Origin: Verrucomicrobiales bacterium | GTDB lineage: Bacteria; Verrucomicrobiota; Verrucomicrobiia; Verrucomicrobiales; DEV007 | Direction of reading: 5' to 3' | Length of the DNA stretch: 64,000 bases | Assembly: GCA_029213005.1 (NCBI GenBank) | Contig: JARGPI010000034.1 | Coordinates: forward strand, 1-64,000 | Shown: positions 1 through 8,613 of the stretch, piece by piece | Layout: the number at the start of each line of letters is the position of its first letter | Numbering within the stretch: position 1 is the first letter of the stretch | Made by a program: the position numbers and the translations under genes | Notes under the pieces: generated by a model | Told to the model about the DNA's origin: nothing | Database searches by the model: none | What the model saw: the letters and a program-made list of their open reading frames with translations, nothing else

Positions 1-42
1 CTCACTACCCATTTTTTGACCATCAATAGATGCGAAATGTTT

Positions 43-53
43 GACAGGGTACA
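43..53. repeat. Degenerate single copy of the TGTACCCTGTACA palindrome
   Basis: GACAGGGTACA here matches the reverse complement of the 13-bp interrupted palindrome that forms phased arrays at 21441-21499, 35841-35897 and 40462-40496, but has lost two bases of the left arm. It lies 64 bases before the first gene. Seen directly; function unknown. Confidence 0.45.
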
Positions 54-116
54 ATGGCGATTGGTGCTTGCGGTTTTCCTTGAAAGTTGGCTGACTTTTT
101 GAAATAAAGGGAGGCG

Positions 117-539
117 ATGACTGCCCTTTTCATCGTTTTCGGAGTTATAATCGCAGGTTTCATCTGGTGTGCGATCGATGATTATCGCTTCAAACAGAGT
201 CTCTTGATTTTGAAAGAAGGGAGGGAGAATGACTCGATTTGCTCCTTTGCCCGCTCTTTCGACTATAGGCAAATCGATACGAAGGCGATTCGTGCGGTTT
301 ACGAATCTCTTCAGCCCTATCTTCGCAGTAAAAGTAAACCTTTTCCAATTCACCGAGAGGATCGGTTACTGGAAGATTATGGAATCGATTTCGAAGAGTT
401 GGAGTATATTTTTATCGATGATATCGGTCCATCAATAAGCCGGGATTTCAGTAATTCGGAAAGTAATCCCTATTTTGACAGGGTCAAAACGGTGGGGGAT
501 CTGGTGCTCTTTACTCACCATCAACCAAGCGCGCGATAG
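117..539 (+). CDS. Small membrane-anchored protein, C-terminus resembling acyl-carrier-like (DUF1493-type) proteins
   Basis: 140-residue protein with one N-terminal hydrophobic segment (residues 2-19) and a soluble, acidic remainder. The ATG is preceded by a good ribosome binding site (GGGAGGCG directly upstream). Residues 84-133 (EDYGIDFEELEYIF, then KTVGDLV near the end) resemble the pattern of DUF1493/acyl-carrier-like proteins, where a short acidic LxEDxGID stretch is followed about 40 residues later by TVGDLV. I see no clear DSL phosphopantetheine serine, so carrier function is doubtful. It is convergent with the OlsF-like gene at 545-2329, only five bases separating the stops. The gene is well supported; the family assignment is a pattern-based guess. 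Confidence 0.7.
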   Translation: MTALFIVFGVIIAGFIWCAIDDYRFKQSLLILKEGRENDSICSFARSFDYRQIDTKAIRAVYESLQPYLRSKSKPFPIHREDRLLEDYGIDFEELEYIFIDDIGPSISRDFSNSESNPYFDRVKTVGDLVLFTHHQPSAR

Positions 540-544
540 TTGAC

Positions 545-2329
545 TCAGCTCTCGCCATAGTAACTGCGAACGGCGTCGATTGATCCCTTTCCGAGCAGTT
601 TGTGACCGATCACGGGGTCGGTTTTGAGGAAGTCTACGAGGATCAAGCCGTCGATAACACCGGAGAAATCTTCGTCGACGTTGAAACCGAGTATGGTGGT
701 TTCGAATTTCAGGTATTGGCGAAATAATACCGGGATTCCTTTACCGTCGGACTCGAGGGCGGAAACGGCGGCGTTCACTTTTACGATTGAATCGAGTTGG
801 CGGGAGAGATCGCTTTTCTTCCGGAATTCGGGGTAGACGTCGCCGGGCGACAACGTTGAGTTAACCATTTTGGAGAACTGCCGCGACTTGTGGTTGCGAT
901 CGAGAAATCTCACGATCAATTCGCGGGATAAAACCTGGTAACTGCTACTGATGCTCACCGCTCCAAGTGCATATCGATACTGTGGGTTCTGAACAAGGAA
1001 GGCTCCGATACCTTTCCAGAGCAGGGATAATGAGGAAAAGCTGCGCTGTTGCCCCGCAACGACAAAAGACCTTCCCATCTCAACAATCGGGCCGGAATGC
1101 TCGAAGAATTTGCTCCGGAATTTAAACAGGCTGTGAGTATAGAAACCGTCGGGTCCGTGGACGGGAAGTATCGTTTCCGAAGGGCCGAAGCGGTAGGATC
1201 CGGCGATTTGATGGGTTTCCTCATTCCATAGAAAGAGATGAAGGTACCATTGATCGTAGCGATCGAGATCCACTTGCCTCCCGGTTCCTTCCCCGGCAGC
1301 CCGGAAGGTCAGTTCGCGGAGGCGTCCGATCTCGCGAAGGCAGTTCGGGATCAAGTCGGCTTCGGCGAGGTATACTTTCATCGATCCCTGTTCGACGATA
1401 CATTTTTCGGGAGGGAGGGCTGAAATTTCTTTGAGCAAGTCCTCTTCCGGTATTGGTAGTATAATCGGTTGCAGTTCCTCGGGGGACCTGAGTTTTCCGT
1501 CGCGCCCTTTCTGCCAACGTTGAGAGACAGGATTCAGTTTGCCGAGCCGGATGACGTGACTTCGAAGGAAGCCGGGCTCCGATTTCTCTTTTTGGGCGAG
1601 GTCATTTGCGCTAATCGGGCGACCTATCCGAATGGGGTAGCTGCGTCGCTGCCCCGCCTTCATCTCGCGAATCAATTGCAGGGTTCGAAGGATGGGGTGG
1701 ATCAGCCCGGAGGCATGAAAAATCGCCCGGTTCCGGCCCTGAAAATGAATCGGCACTACGCTGGCTCCGGAATCGGTGACGAGTTTCCGGGTCAATTGGG
1801 ACCATTCCTTTTCGACAACTTTGCGTTTCGAGATTTGAAAGGACGCCACTTCGCCTGCGGGAAACAGGTAAATCAAGCCGCCTTCTTTTAGGTAGGTAAT
1901 CGCCTTACGGATTGATGCGGCATTCCTCGTCGCTGCCCGTTTCCCGCCGAAGGGGTCGATTTCGATAATGACGTCGTGGAGCTGAGGGAATATTTTTAAG
2001 ATATAGTTAGCGAGGGCTTTGGAGTCGGGGCGAACTTTGCTGATGATGTCTGATAATATGAGGGCGTCGATACAACCAAAAGGATGGTTCGCTACGATCA
2101 CAGTGGGGCCTTCTGCAGGGATCAGTGAAATGTCACCGGCAACAAACTGGTAGTCGATTTCCATTTCGGACAGGACTTTTCCAAAATCGGACAACTCGGG
2201 ATCATCAATCGCTTCCGCCCGGTTGATCAATTGATCCAGCCAGCCGATTGCGAGGAGTCCGCTTAGTGGTTTGTGGAGGATTGCGGGAATTCTTTCGCCA
2301 AACAATTTTCGAACATCAATATAGGTCAT
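545..2329 (-). CDS. OlsF-like bifunctional acyltransferase (PlsC-like domain + GNAT N-acyltransferase)
   Basis: 594-residue fusion. The N-terminal half carries a lysophospholipid-acyltransferase (PlsC) fold: the H-x5-D catalytic motif is in NHPFGCID (H82, D88) and the FPAGE motif is at 156-160. Residues about 310-530 resemble the OlsB/hemolysin-type GNAT domain (LRELTFRAAGEGTG, then IAGSYRFG). This domain order is known from OlsF, which makes ornithine lipids by N-acylating ornithine and then O-acylating the hydroxy-acyl chain; glycine-lipid synthases GlsB/GlsA of Bacteroidetes use the same two domains on separate proteins. The head-group amino acid cannot be told from sequence. Its start ATG overlaps the stop of the upstream 2.5-kb fusion gene by ATGA, so the two are translationally coupled. 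Location is probably the inner leaflet of the cytoplasmic membrane. Confidence 0.75.
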   Translation of the reverse strand: MTYIDVRKLFGERIPAILHKPLSGLLAIGWLDQLINRAEAIDDPELSDFGKVLSEMEIDYQFVAGDISLIPAEGPTVIVANHPFGCIDALILSDIISKVRPDSKALANYILKIFPQLHDVIIEIDPFGGKRAATRNAASIRKAITYLKEGGLIYLFPAGEVASFQISKRKVVEKEWSQLTRKLVTDSGASVVPIHFQGRNRAIFHASGLIHPILRTLQLIREMKAGQRRSYPIRIGRPISANDLAQKEKSEPGFLRSHVIRLGKLNPVSQRWQKGRDGKLRSPEELQPIILPIPEEDLLKEISALPPEKCIVEQGSMKVYLAEADLIPNCLREIGRLRELTFRAAGEGTGRQVDLDRYDQWYLHLFLWNEETHQIAGSYRFGPSETILPVHGPDGFYTHSLFKFRSKFFEHSGPIVEMGRSFVVAGQQRSFSSLSLLWKGIGAFLVQNPQYRYALGAVSISSSYQVLSRELIVRFLDRNHKSRQFSKMVNSTLSPGDVYPEFRKKSDLSRQLDSIVKVNAAVSALESDGKGIPVLFRQYLKFETTILGFNVDEDFSGVIDGLILVDFLKTDPVIGHKLLGKGSIDAVRSYYGES

Positions 2330-4851
2330 GGCGCTTCGAATTTATTTTGTTTTTGAAAGGATCGGTAGTTTTTGAAAAGTTCACCTATGGAAGCGGGGCG
2401 ATGGCCGAGGTCGCGATTTTCCGCTCCGATGGCGTAGGCAATCTCCCACTGACGGCGGAGGATTTTGACTCCCTGAAATAAAGAATGAACGGGATCGTAC
2501 ATGCTGGTCGCCTCAGAGGTCACTCCATTGAGTTCGATGATTTTAATACTCGTTCCGTTCTCGAGACTTTCAGCGTCGGGAACCTTCAGGTCATAGCGGC
2601 CGAAGTGGAATCCCTCGAAGTGTTTCGTAATTCGGTCGATTTCGGCTGTCAGTTCCGGCGTGTTGAGGTGTCCTCCGTCCCGGAAAATGGCGCCCCGGGA
2701 GTGCGTTCCGAGAGCGGAAAGCACGACGGTTTTGCCTTTTTCGGGAACTTCCCAGCGCCTTTCGCTCAACTTATTGAGGAAAAATGTAGCCATGCAAACC
2801 GCGCGACTGTCTGCGAGAACGAGTTCCTCAAGTGTCTGGTGACCATTTCCAGTCACGGTGACTAACAGCTTCTCGGTAATCGCATAGATTCGTCCGGTTT
2901 CCTCGTGGGGATATCGGTAGTAAAAGACTCCAAACTCTTTTCCTTCGATAAAGTCCTGAGCAATGATTATCACGTTTTCCGGAATAGCGTTGAGGTAGGT
3001 TTCCGCCTCCTCCTGAGAGCGAATGATTGCGACGCCGCGTCCCCGTTCCCCTTCGTCCGGTTTTAATACGATGGGGTAGGTGAGTTTTTCTTCTGCAAGA
3101 AACGCTTCGACATCCCGGATGGTCGATACCGGTCTGAAGGCGGGAACGTTTCCGCTGGGTTTCAGAGCATTGAGACTGAGTCGTTTCGGCTCGATCGCAA
3201 AACCTCCGCAGGGGAGGGCGGGATTGGCGGCGGTAAAGACGGTGAAGGAGCGATAGCGAATCGCGAGGCGAACCAAGGTAGGTAAAACAAATAAGTAGAG
3301 AATAGATGCAGGCCAGAATTCCCATCCCGTGAGTCGTTTCCATTTGCCAAGCAGCATTCGCCGCCCTTTCCAGGTGGCGAGGAGAGCGAGAAGCCTCATC
3401 AGGGTGGCGCCGAGGATCAGAACGATCAGGAATCCGGGTAGGATCAGCTTTTCATGTCGATCGAGAATGGGGAGCAGTTGTTCCCCGTAGAAGGCGGAGA
3501 TGCCGACGAGGAGTGGCGTCCATAGCGTTACGGCAATCAATAGCCAGATCAAAAGCTTGGTTATACTGATACCGCTTGCGCCCATGGCTACATAGGTGGG
3601 GACCCGGGAACCGGGGACAAAGCGGCTCGCAATGATGAGTTTGGCCGCGTTGTTCTCAAGCCAGGCTCGTCGTGATGTGGTCTTAAAGCTATCGACCTTC
3701 TTCTTTATGAAATCGAGTCGGGTGATGAGACGGGTGCACCATCGCCCGACAAGAAAGAGGGCGATATCGCTGAGAAAAATACCTACGAGGCACCCAATCG
3801 TTGCGGTGGAGTAGCTGACGACACCCCGCGCTACCAGAATCCCCCCGGATATGCAGGAAAGGTCCTCGCTCGCAAATGTGGACAGGCCGAGGAGAGACAT
3901 TACGACCGCTTTTCCCCCGTTCGTACGGTCGATCCGGCGGTTTTTCATCGGTTCCGCTGCAGCCTTAATTCGCGCGGGGTCGGCGACTGGTTCCCGCTTC
4001 ATCCCGATTGCAATAAGTCTGGCAACTTCCGCAGGTTTCTGCATCAAAGCGATGTGATTCCCCCCGGGAACCCAGTCGAGCTGGCTCTGGGGAACAATGC
4101 GGTGGTGTTCCCGTGCCGCATCCGGCGGGACCAGTTTGTCGCGTTTGCCGTGAATAATCTGAAGGGGCTTTTCCCAGTTTTCCAGCAGAGCACGGAGGGG
4201 GCGTTGATCGGTGTCGAAAAAATTCCGGGCATAGTTCCGGTTCAACATAAACCGGTCCAGTAAACCGAAGTGAGGTATCAGTTCACGGGTGGCGGTAAAG
4301 AAAGAGAGTTGGAGACCGTGGATGACGTGATTTAAAAGATAGTCACCGAGAAGTTCCAGTTCCTGGACTCCGATGGAAGAAAGCATCACCAGCCGGTCGA
4401 TCCGGTCCGGTTCTATCTCTTCGAGATGAAGAGCGACCCCGCCACCCATGCTGTAGCCCACGGCGGTGATCTCGCGAAGATCGATTTTCCGGATAAGTTC
4501 GGCCAGGTATTTGCCATGGGCTTCTACAGAAAAACTCGGGAGGTCGTTGCTATAGCTTTTCCCAAACCCGGGTAGATCTGGTATGATCAACCGGTAGTTC
4601 TTTTCGAGGTGCGGAACGAGGCGGTCAAAGCAGCTCGAAGCCATCGGGCTGCCATGGATTAGTAGTAAAGTGGGGGCTTCCGCGGGGCCGATATCCTGAT
4701 AGGCTATCTTAACCCCGGAGGGTAGTCGAACCTCCTGCCAGCCATTCGATACGGGGATCGACGGTGAATCGGCGGACTGTCTCACGAGAAAGGATAAAAA
4801 CAGCGCAACGAGATACCCTGCCAGTAGCCACTTTTTCCATGTCATCCTCAT
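2326..4851 (-). CDS. Three-domain fusion: alpha/beta hydrolase + DedA (VTT) membrane domain + ATP-grasp ligase
   Basis: About 840 residues. An N-terminal signal anchor is followed by an alpha/beta hydrolase domain (residues about 40-290: oxyanion HGSP, nucleophile S137 in GYSMGG, acid in GKRDKLV, His in GGNHIAL). A DedA/VTT domain (about 310-500) has several membrane helices and the characteristic ASRFVPGSRVPTYVAMGAS segment. The C-terminal 280 residues are an ATP-grasp domain: lysine in PIVLKPDEGERGRGV, FIEGKEFGVF, and the metal-binding IIELNGVTSEA. DedA proteins act as lipid scramblases or undecaprenyl-phosphate/PE flippases; ATP-grasp enzymes join carboxylates to amines. The fusion, coupled by ATGA overlap to an OlsF-like aminolipid synthase, suggests modification and flipping of an amino-acid lipid (inference). 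Start is uncertain: GTG 4860, ATG 4851 or ATG 4845, none with a clear ribosome binding site. Confidence 0.8.
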   Translation of the reverse strand: MRMTWKKWLLAGYLVALFLSFLVRQSADSPSIPVSNGWQEVRLPSGVKIAYQDIGPAEAPTLLLIHGSPMASSCFDRLVPHLEKNYRLIIPDLPGFGKSYSNDLPSFSVEAHGKYLAELIRKIDLREITAVGYSMGGGVALHLEEIEPDRIDRLVMLSSIGVQELELLGDYLLNHVIHGLQLSFFTATRELIPHFGLLDRFMLNRNYARNFFDTDQRPLRALLENWEKPLQIIHGKRDKLVPPDAAREHHRIVPQSQLDWVPGGNHIALMQKPAEVARLIAIGMKREPVADPARIKAAAEPMKNRRIDRTNGGKAVVMSLLGLSTFASEDLSCISGGILVARGVVSYSTATIGCLVGIFLSDIALFLVGRWCTRLITRLDFIKKKVDSFKTTSRRAWLENNAAKLIIASRFVPGSRVPTYVAMGASGISITKLLIWLLIAVTLWTPLLVGISAFYGEQLLPILDRHEKLILPGFLIVLILGATLMRLLALLATWKGRRMLLGKWKRLTGWEFWPASILYLFVLPTLVRLAIRYRSFTVFTAANPALPCGGFAIEPKRLSLNALKPSGNVPAFRPVSTIRDVEAFLAEEKLTYPIVLKPDEGERGRGVAIIRSQEEAETYLNAIPENVIIIAQDFIEGKEFGVFYYRYPHEETGRIYAITEKLLVTVTGNGHQTLEELVLADSRAVCMATFFLNKLSERRWEVPEKGKTVVLSALGTHSRGAIFRDGGHLNTPELTAEIDRITKHFEGFHFGRYDLKVPDAESLENGTSIKIIELNGVTSEATSMYDPVHSLFQGVKILRRQWEIAYAIGAENRDLGHRPASIGELFKNYRSFQKQNKFEAP

Positions 4852-4903
4852 TCGGCGCACAAAAAGTAGAGATTACGCTGCCGAACGGGGCCGATTCATA
4901 AGA

Positions 4904-5386
4904 TCAGGCGCTCGCTTTCCGGTAGTCGAGGGTCGATTTTGCGAAGGCAATTTCCGGAGCGATGATGATATCCTGGCTGCGGGACATGGCGACAATCATC
5001 GCATTGTGGTGGACGGCATGACCGGCGAGAAATTCCAGTTCCCTACCGAGGCTCGATGCAAAGGATTCGCCTGAGTCGGAAATCACGGTGACGGGCCCGT
5101 CGACCAACTCCCTGATCCGGATCAAAATGGTATCGAGGACGCTCAGAGCGGCGAGAGGAAGTTGCTCGAGATTGATGTCCCGTTTCCGGTTGGAATAATC
5201 GACTGTCTTCGTGTCGCTGCCTTCGAAAAAACGCTCGTAGAAATCGAGGATGTGCCGGACGTGGCCCCCGATCGACGAATCGAAAAACTGGGCATGTGGC
5301 TGCTGGTAATTAGACGGATCTATAGAACTAAGCAGTTCTCTGATCTTGCCTAAAATCTCCAGATTCATTTCGATACAGCGATTCAT
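4904..5386 (-). CDS. DinB-like four-helix metal-binding protein
   Basis: 160 residues of mainly helical sequence. Histidines typical of the DinB/YfiT superfamily metal site are visible: GGHVRHILDF near residues 42-51 and GHAVHHNAMI near 122-131. DinB-family proteins in other bacteria include thiol transferases (bacillithiol, mycothiol S-transferases) and stress proteins of unknown role; no substrate can be assigned here. It is transcribed in the same direction as the downstream fusion gene (52-base gap) and divergently from the 5607 operon, so 5387-5606 should contain two outward promoters. An internal ATG at 5368 is an alternative start. Confidence 0.75.
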   Translation of the reverse strand: MNRCIEMNLEILGKIRELLSSIDPSNYQQPHAQFFDSSIGGHVRHILDFYERFFEGSDTKTVDYSNRKRDINLEQLPLAALSVLDTILIRIRELVDGPVTVISDSGESFASSLGRELEFLAGHAVHHNAMIVAMSRSQDIIIAPEIAFAKSTLDYRKASA

Positions 5387-5606
5387 TAGCGGGCAAATGT
5401 TGAGCGGACCATCTTAGTTGATAGTTTGTGGAAGCGTCAACCTGAAGAAAACCACGGTTTTGTAATGCTGGAAGGGTCTGCCGGAGGCGAAATCGCGATG
5501 CCTGAATAGTGGGTAACACTTGACTAGGACCCTCCATCTGGTGTTCACTTGGCTTCACATTTTGAAGAAATCTTTCGACAATTATCACCGTCTCGCTCGC
5601 GGGGGA

Positions 5607-6581
5607 ATGGGGATGTCCAGCTTGTGGATGGGGCAGGATCATCTTGTCTTCGTGAAAGGGAGCGGGTTTCTGATTAATTTTACGGAGTATTATCGTCGTT
5701 TCCGCTACCAGGATATCCAGTACCTGACGGTTACACCGACGAGCCGGGCCGGTGGATTTGCGACCTACCTCCTCGGACTGCTGGCTTTCGGCGGAACCTT
5801 GATAGCGATCGTGGCGAATCGGGATGCGGAGCCTCTCAGCGTGTTTCTATTGGTGACACTCTCGATTCTTTCCGGCGGGATTATTTTGTTTATGTTCCTG
5901 TTTATGAGGCACTTGCTTCTGGGGCCAACCTGCGTTTGCGATTTGAAAACCAGTTTGAAGCAGGAGCGACTCGGGCCGCTCAACCGACTCTATCTGGCAA
6001 ATCAGGCGCTGGATGTGCTTGAGGAGGTCATCCGGGAGAAACAGACTCATTTGACTCAAATCAGCGGTGCGTCGGAATCCGGCTCCGATCTTCCCCCTCC
6101 GACAGGCGAGGACCGGCTCTCGATCGGGAAAACGGTGCTGCCTGCTTTTATCGATTACTCGTTATTTGGAGTGGTGGCTTTGGCGGCGCTTCATTTGGAA
6201 AGTGTCGCGCTTTGCGCTGCGGGTCTGGTTCTGATAATTCTCGGAAACCTGATGTTGGTTCGTTCGCTGATCCGGAGCTACCGCTATGCTTCACCGGATG
6301 CGATTCGGCGGCTGCTCTTTGCCCTGCTGACCTCGATTATGATCTTTGGAGGAGTGGCAATGGTGTATTTCATCCAAATCGTGTCGAGTAACCTTGTGTT
6401 TTTACAAACGGTGTCGGGACCGTTCGAGGCGTTTGCTGCAATTCCGACTCTCGGCGGGTTGGTTTATTACCTGGTTTTTCTGGTTCCGACCCTTCTGATT
6501 CTGGCGGTGTCTCTAACCGGCCTTTTCCAGACTTTGAAGTGGCAGAAACGGCTCAGTCAGGCGGAGGAGGTTGAGTCATGA
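5607..6581 (+). CDS. Polytopic membrane protein of unknown function, first gene of an ATGA-coupled operon
   Basis: 325 residues from ATG 5607, chosen because GGGGGA precedes it directly; the frame stays open back to 5520 but that extension is not convincing. A soluble N-terminal part rich in aromatic residues (about 1-45) is followed by two hydrophobic segments, a charged cytosolic loop with a helical stretch (LANQALDVLEEVIREK), and about four more hydrophobic segments at the C-terminus. I recognise no family. Its TGA overlaps the ATG of the next gene (ATGA at 6578-6581). Position at the head of a DUF4129/DUF4350 operon suggests an envelope role, comparable to the unnamed membrane proteins that accompany MoxR-associated operons. 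Confidence 0.75.
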   Translation: MGMSSLWMGQDHLVFVKGSGFLINFTEYYRRFRYQDIQYLTVTPTSRAGGFATYLLGLLAFGGTLIAIVANRDAEPLSVFLLVTLSILSGGIILFMFLFMRHLLLGPTCVCDLKTSLKQERLGPLNRLYLANQALDVLEEVIREKQTHLTQISGASESGSDLPPPTGEDRLSIGKTVLPAFIDYSLFGVVALAALHLESVALCAAGLVLIILGNLMLVRSLIRSYRYASPDAIRRLLFALLTSIMIFGGVAMVYFIQIVSSNLVFLQTVSGPFEAFAAIPTLGGLVYYLVFLVPTLLILAVSLTGLFQTLKWQKRLSQAEEVES

Positions 6582-6904
6582 GCGGAACTCTTTCCCGGAC
6601 AACCTGCCGCATTCATTTCGACCGTCCCGCTTCGGCGAGATGTCCGGGGTGTCAGCGATTTTACTGCGTTGAATGCATCACCGAACACGACGGCAAAATG
6701 ACTTGTGCGTCCTGTCTGGCGAAGACCCGGGAGGCCGTGCTGACGCCGGGCAGGAAAAGCGGGGGAGCGCGCTGGTTTCAACCGATGCCACTTATTCATG
6801 CTCTTCTCGGTTTGATCGTGGTCTGGGCGTTGTTTTATCTGGTGGCGCAGACCTTGACGGGGATCCCGGATAAATTTCACGATGGAACGATTTGGGACAA
6901 ATGA
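6578..6904 (+). CDS. Small zinc-finger (B-box-like) membrane protein
   Basis: 108 residues. The first 50 carry a zinc-ribbon/B-box-like set of ligands: C-x3-H, CPGC, FYCVEC, then H and CASC, followed by a basic linker and one transmembrane helix (about residues 71-93). In Verrucomicrobiota and Planctomycetota such cysteine-rich heads occur on membrane proteins of unknown function. The gene starts inside the previous stop (ATGA 6578-6581) and ends inside the next start (ATGA 6901-6904), so it is firmly part of a four-gene translationally coupled operon. The cysteine-rich face presumably lies in the cytoplasm. Confidence 0.75.
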   Translation: MSGTLSRTTCRIHFDRPASARCPGCQRFYCVECITEHDGKMTCASCLAKTREAVLTPGRKSGGARWFQPMPLIHALLGLIVVWALFYLVAQTLTGIPDKFHDGTIWDK

Positions 6905-8613
6905 CACGGCGGAAGAAATTAGGCGACGAAGTTCCGGTCCTCCAGATTATTGAGGAGGCCTTTCATTTGCTTCGCTCTGCCCCGGGGATCACGCTGTGGT
7001 TGTATTTCCTGGGTACGGTTCCCTTTGTTTGTCTGATGTTCTATTTCTGGGCGGATATGAGCCGGAGCAGCTATGCGAGTCGCGACTCCGGGTTGGTGGC
7101 TCTTGGATTGGCCAGTGCTTTTTTCTGGAAATGCTCGTGGCAGGCCAGATTTTGCCGGAACCTGTGGAATGCAATCAGTCCCGGCTACGTGCCGAGGCCC
7201 CGCGGGTGGCAGAGATTCCGGTATCATGCTGCGCTGTGGGTGTTTCAGGCATTTTCGCTCCCTCTGGTATTGTTGGCGGCTTGCTTTGTGCTTCCGATTG
7301 CCTGGGTGGTGACCTTTTATCAAAACGGCTACGCTCTCAGTTTGACCCACGATTACGGGCGCGCACCTCTCCGGCAACTCGTCTCGCAGTCGCTGCGGAA
7401 CAGTCACTTCCAATGGGCCCAAAACCACGGTATCTGGGTGACGCTGACCTTTATCGGAATTCTCGCCTGGGTGAATATTTATGCGGCCTGCACCCTGCCT
7501 CCGATGGCTGCAAAAACCTTTCTGGGAATGGAAACGATATTTTCGATGAATCCGTCGACGCTGATGAATTCCACTTTTGTTTTCGGCACATTATTGATCA
7601 CTTACCTGGTGCTCTCGCCGCTGGTGAAAGCCATCTTTGTGCTCCGCTGTTTTTACGCGGAATCGCGAACCACCGGGGCGGATTTACTGAGCCGGCTTAC
7701 TGAAATCCGGGAAAACCGGAAGAAAACCGTGGCAGGATTGGCGGCAAAGCAGCCATCGGTTTCGTCAAAAGTCGCGGCTTTGGTTATATTATCGATTGGT
7801 TTTGCGGCGATGCAGGCCGGGGCGGAGGAGACCGGCGGGGCTCGCGTTGCCTCCATGGAATCGGCTATTCAGGATACCATGGCGGCTAAGAAATATCAGT
7901 GGAAGTTTTCGCGGAATATTCAGGTCGATCCTGCCGAGAAGGAGTTGAACTGGTTTCAGATCCAGATGAGTCGGCTCGCCGATTCGGTCGAGGCCCGTTT
8001 CAGGGTCTTCAAAGCCTGGTTATCGGACAAAATTGAGGCATTGCTTGATAAATTCTTCTCCAAAAACCGGAACAGCAAACGCGCTCCTGCGGCTCCGAAA
8101 ATCAGTGACGGGGCTGCTGCGTTTCTAATGAATGTGGGCTGGGGAATTCTGATCGTGGTCGTGGCAGGCCTGATCGGATGGTTACTTTTCGTCCTGGCGA
8201 AATACTACCGGGAAGCCGATACGGAAGAAGTGGAGGAGGACGCCGACGTCGGCGAGATCGATTTGGAGAGCGAGGATATTGTCGCGGATCAGCTTCACGA
8301 AGACCAGTGGATGAAGCTGGCTCAGGATCAGATCCGTAAAGGCGAGGACCGGCTCGCTATCCGGGCCCTGTTCCTCGCAACGTTGGCGAATCTGGGAGAA
8401 CGGGGGCTACTCAAGATTCAGAAATACAAATCGAACCGGGACTACGGGAACGAGCTGGATCTGAAGGCGCGTGAGGAAAATATCCTCCGGGAAGCATTTC
8501 GCGAAAATACCGGACTGTTTGAGCGCGCTTGGTATGGGCTTCATCAAATCGGCGAAGAGTCCGTCGATCATTTCATGAAGAATTACAAAACCATCACCGC
8601 CGAAACGCCATGA
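6901..8613 (+). CDS. Membrane protein with C-terminal DUF4129-like domain
   Basis: 570 residues from ATG 6901, which overlaps the preceding stop by ATGA; a TTG at 6892 is in frame but less likely. The N-terminal half has about five hydrophobic segments resembling a YIP1/DUF4013-like membrane module; then comes a periplasmic stretch (residues about 305-405), a single helix (GWGILIVVVAGLIGWLLF), and an acidic region. The last 110 residues match the DUF4129 pattern: AIRALFLATLANLGERGLL, NRDYGNEL, and a terminal FERAWYG. DUF4129 proteins are usually encoded beside MoxR AAA+ ATPases, DUF58 and DUF4350 proteins and are thought to work in envelope maturation. Here the fourth gene (DUF4350) follows by another ATGA overlap but MoxR and DUF58 are absent. 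Confidence 0.8.
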   Translation: MTRRKKLGDEVPVLQIIEEAFHLLRSAPGITLWLYFLGTVPFVCLMFYFWADMSRSSYASRDSGLVALGLASAFFWKCSWQARFCRNLWNAISPGYVPRPRGWQRFRYHAALWVFQAFSLPLVLLAACFVLPIAWVVTFYQNGYALSLTHDYGRAPLRQLVSQSLRNSHFQWAQNHGIWVTLTFIGILAWVNIYAACTLPPMAAKTFLGMETIFSMNPSTLMNSTFVFGTLLITYLVLSPLVKAIFVLRCFYAESRTTGADLLSRLTEIRENRKKTVAGLAAKQPSVSSKVAALVILSIGFAAMQAGAEETGGARVASMESAIQDTMAAKKYQWKFSRNIQVDPAEKELNWFQIQMSRLADSVEARFRVFKAWLSDKIEALLDKFFSKNRNSKRAPAAPKISDGAAAFLMNVGWGILIVVVAGLIGWLLFVLAKYYREADTEEVEEDADVGEIDLESEDIVADQLHEDQWMKLAQDQIRKGEDRLAIRALFLATLANLGERGLLKIQKYKSNRDYGNELDLKAREENILREAFRENTGLFERAWYGLHQIGEESVDHFMKNYKTITAETP

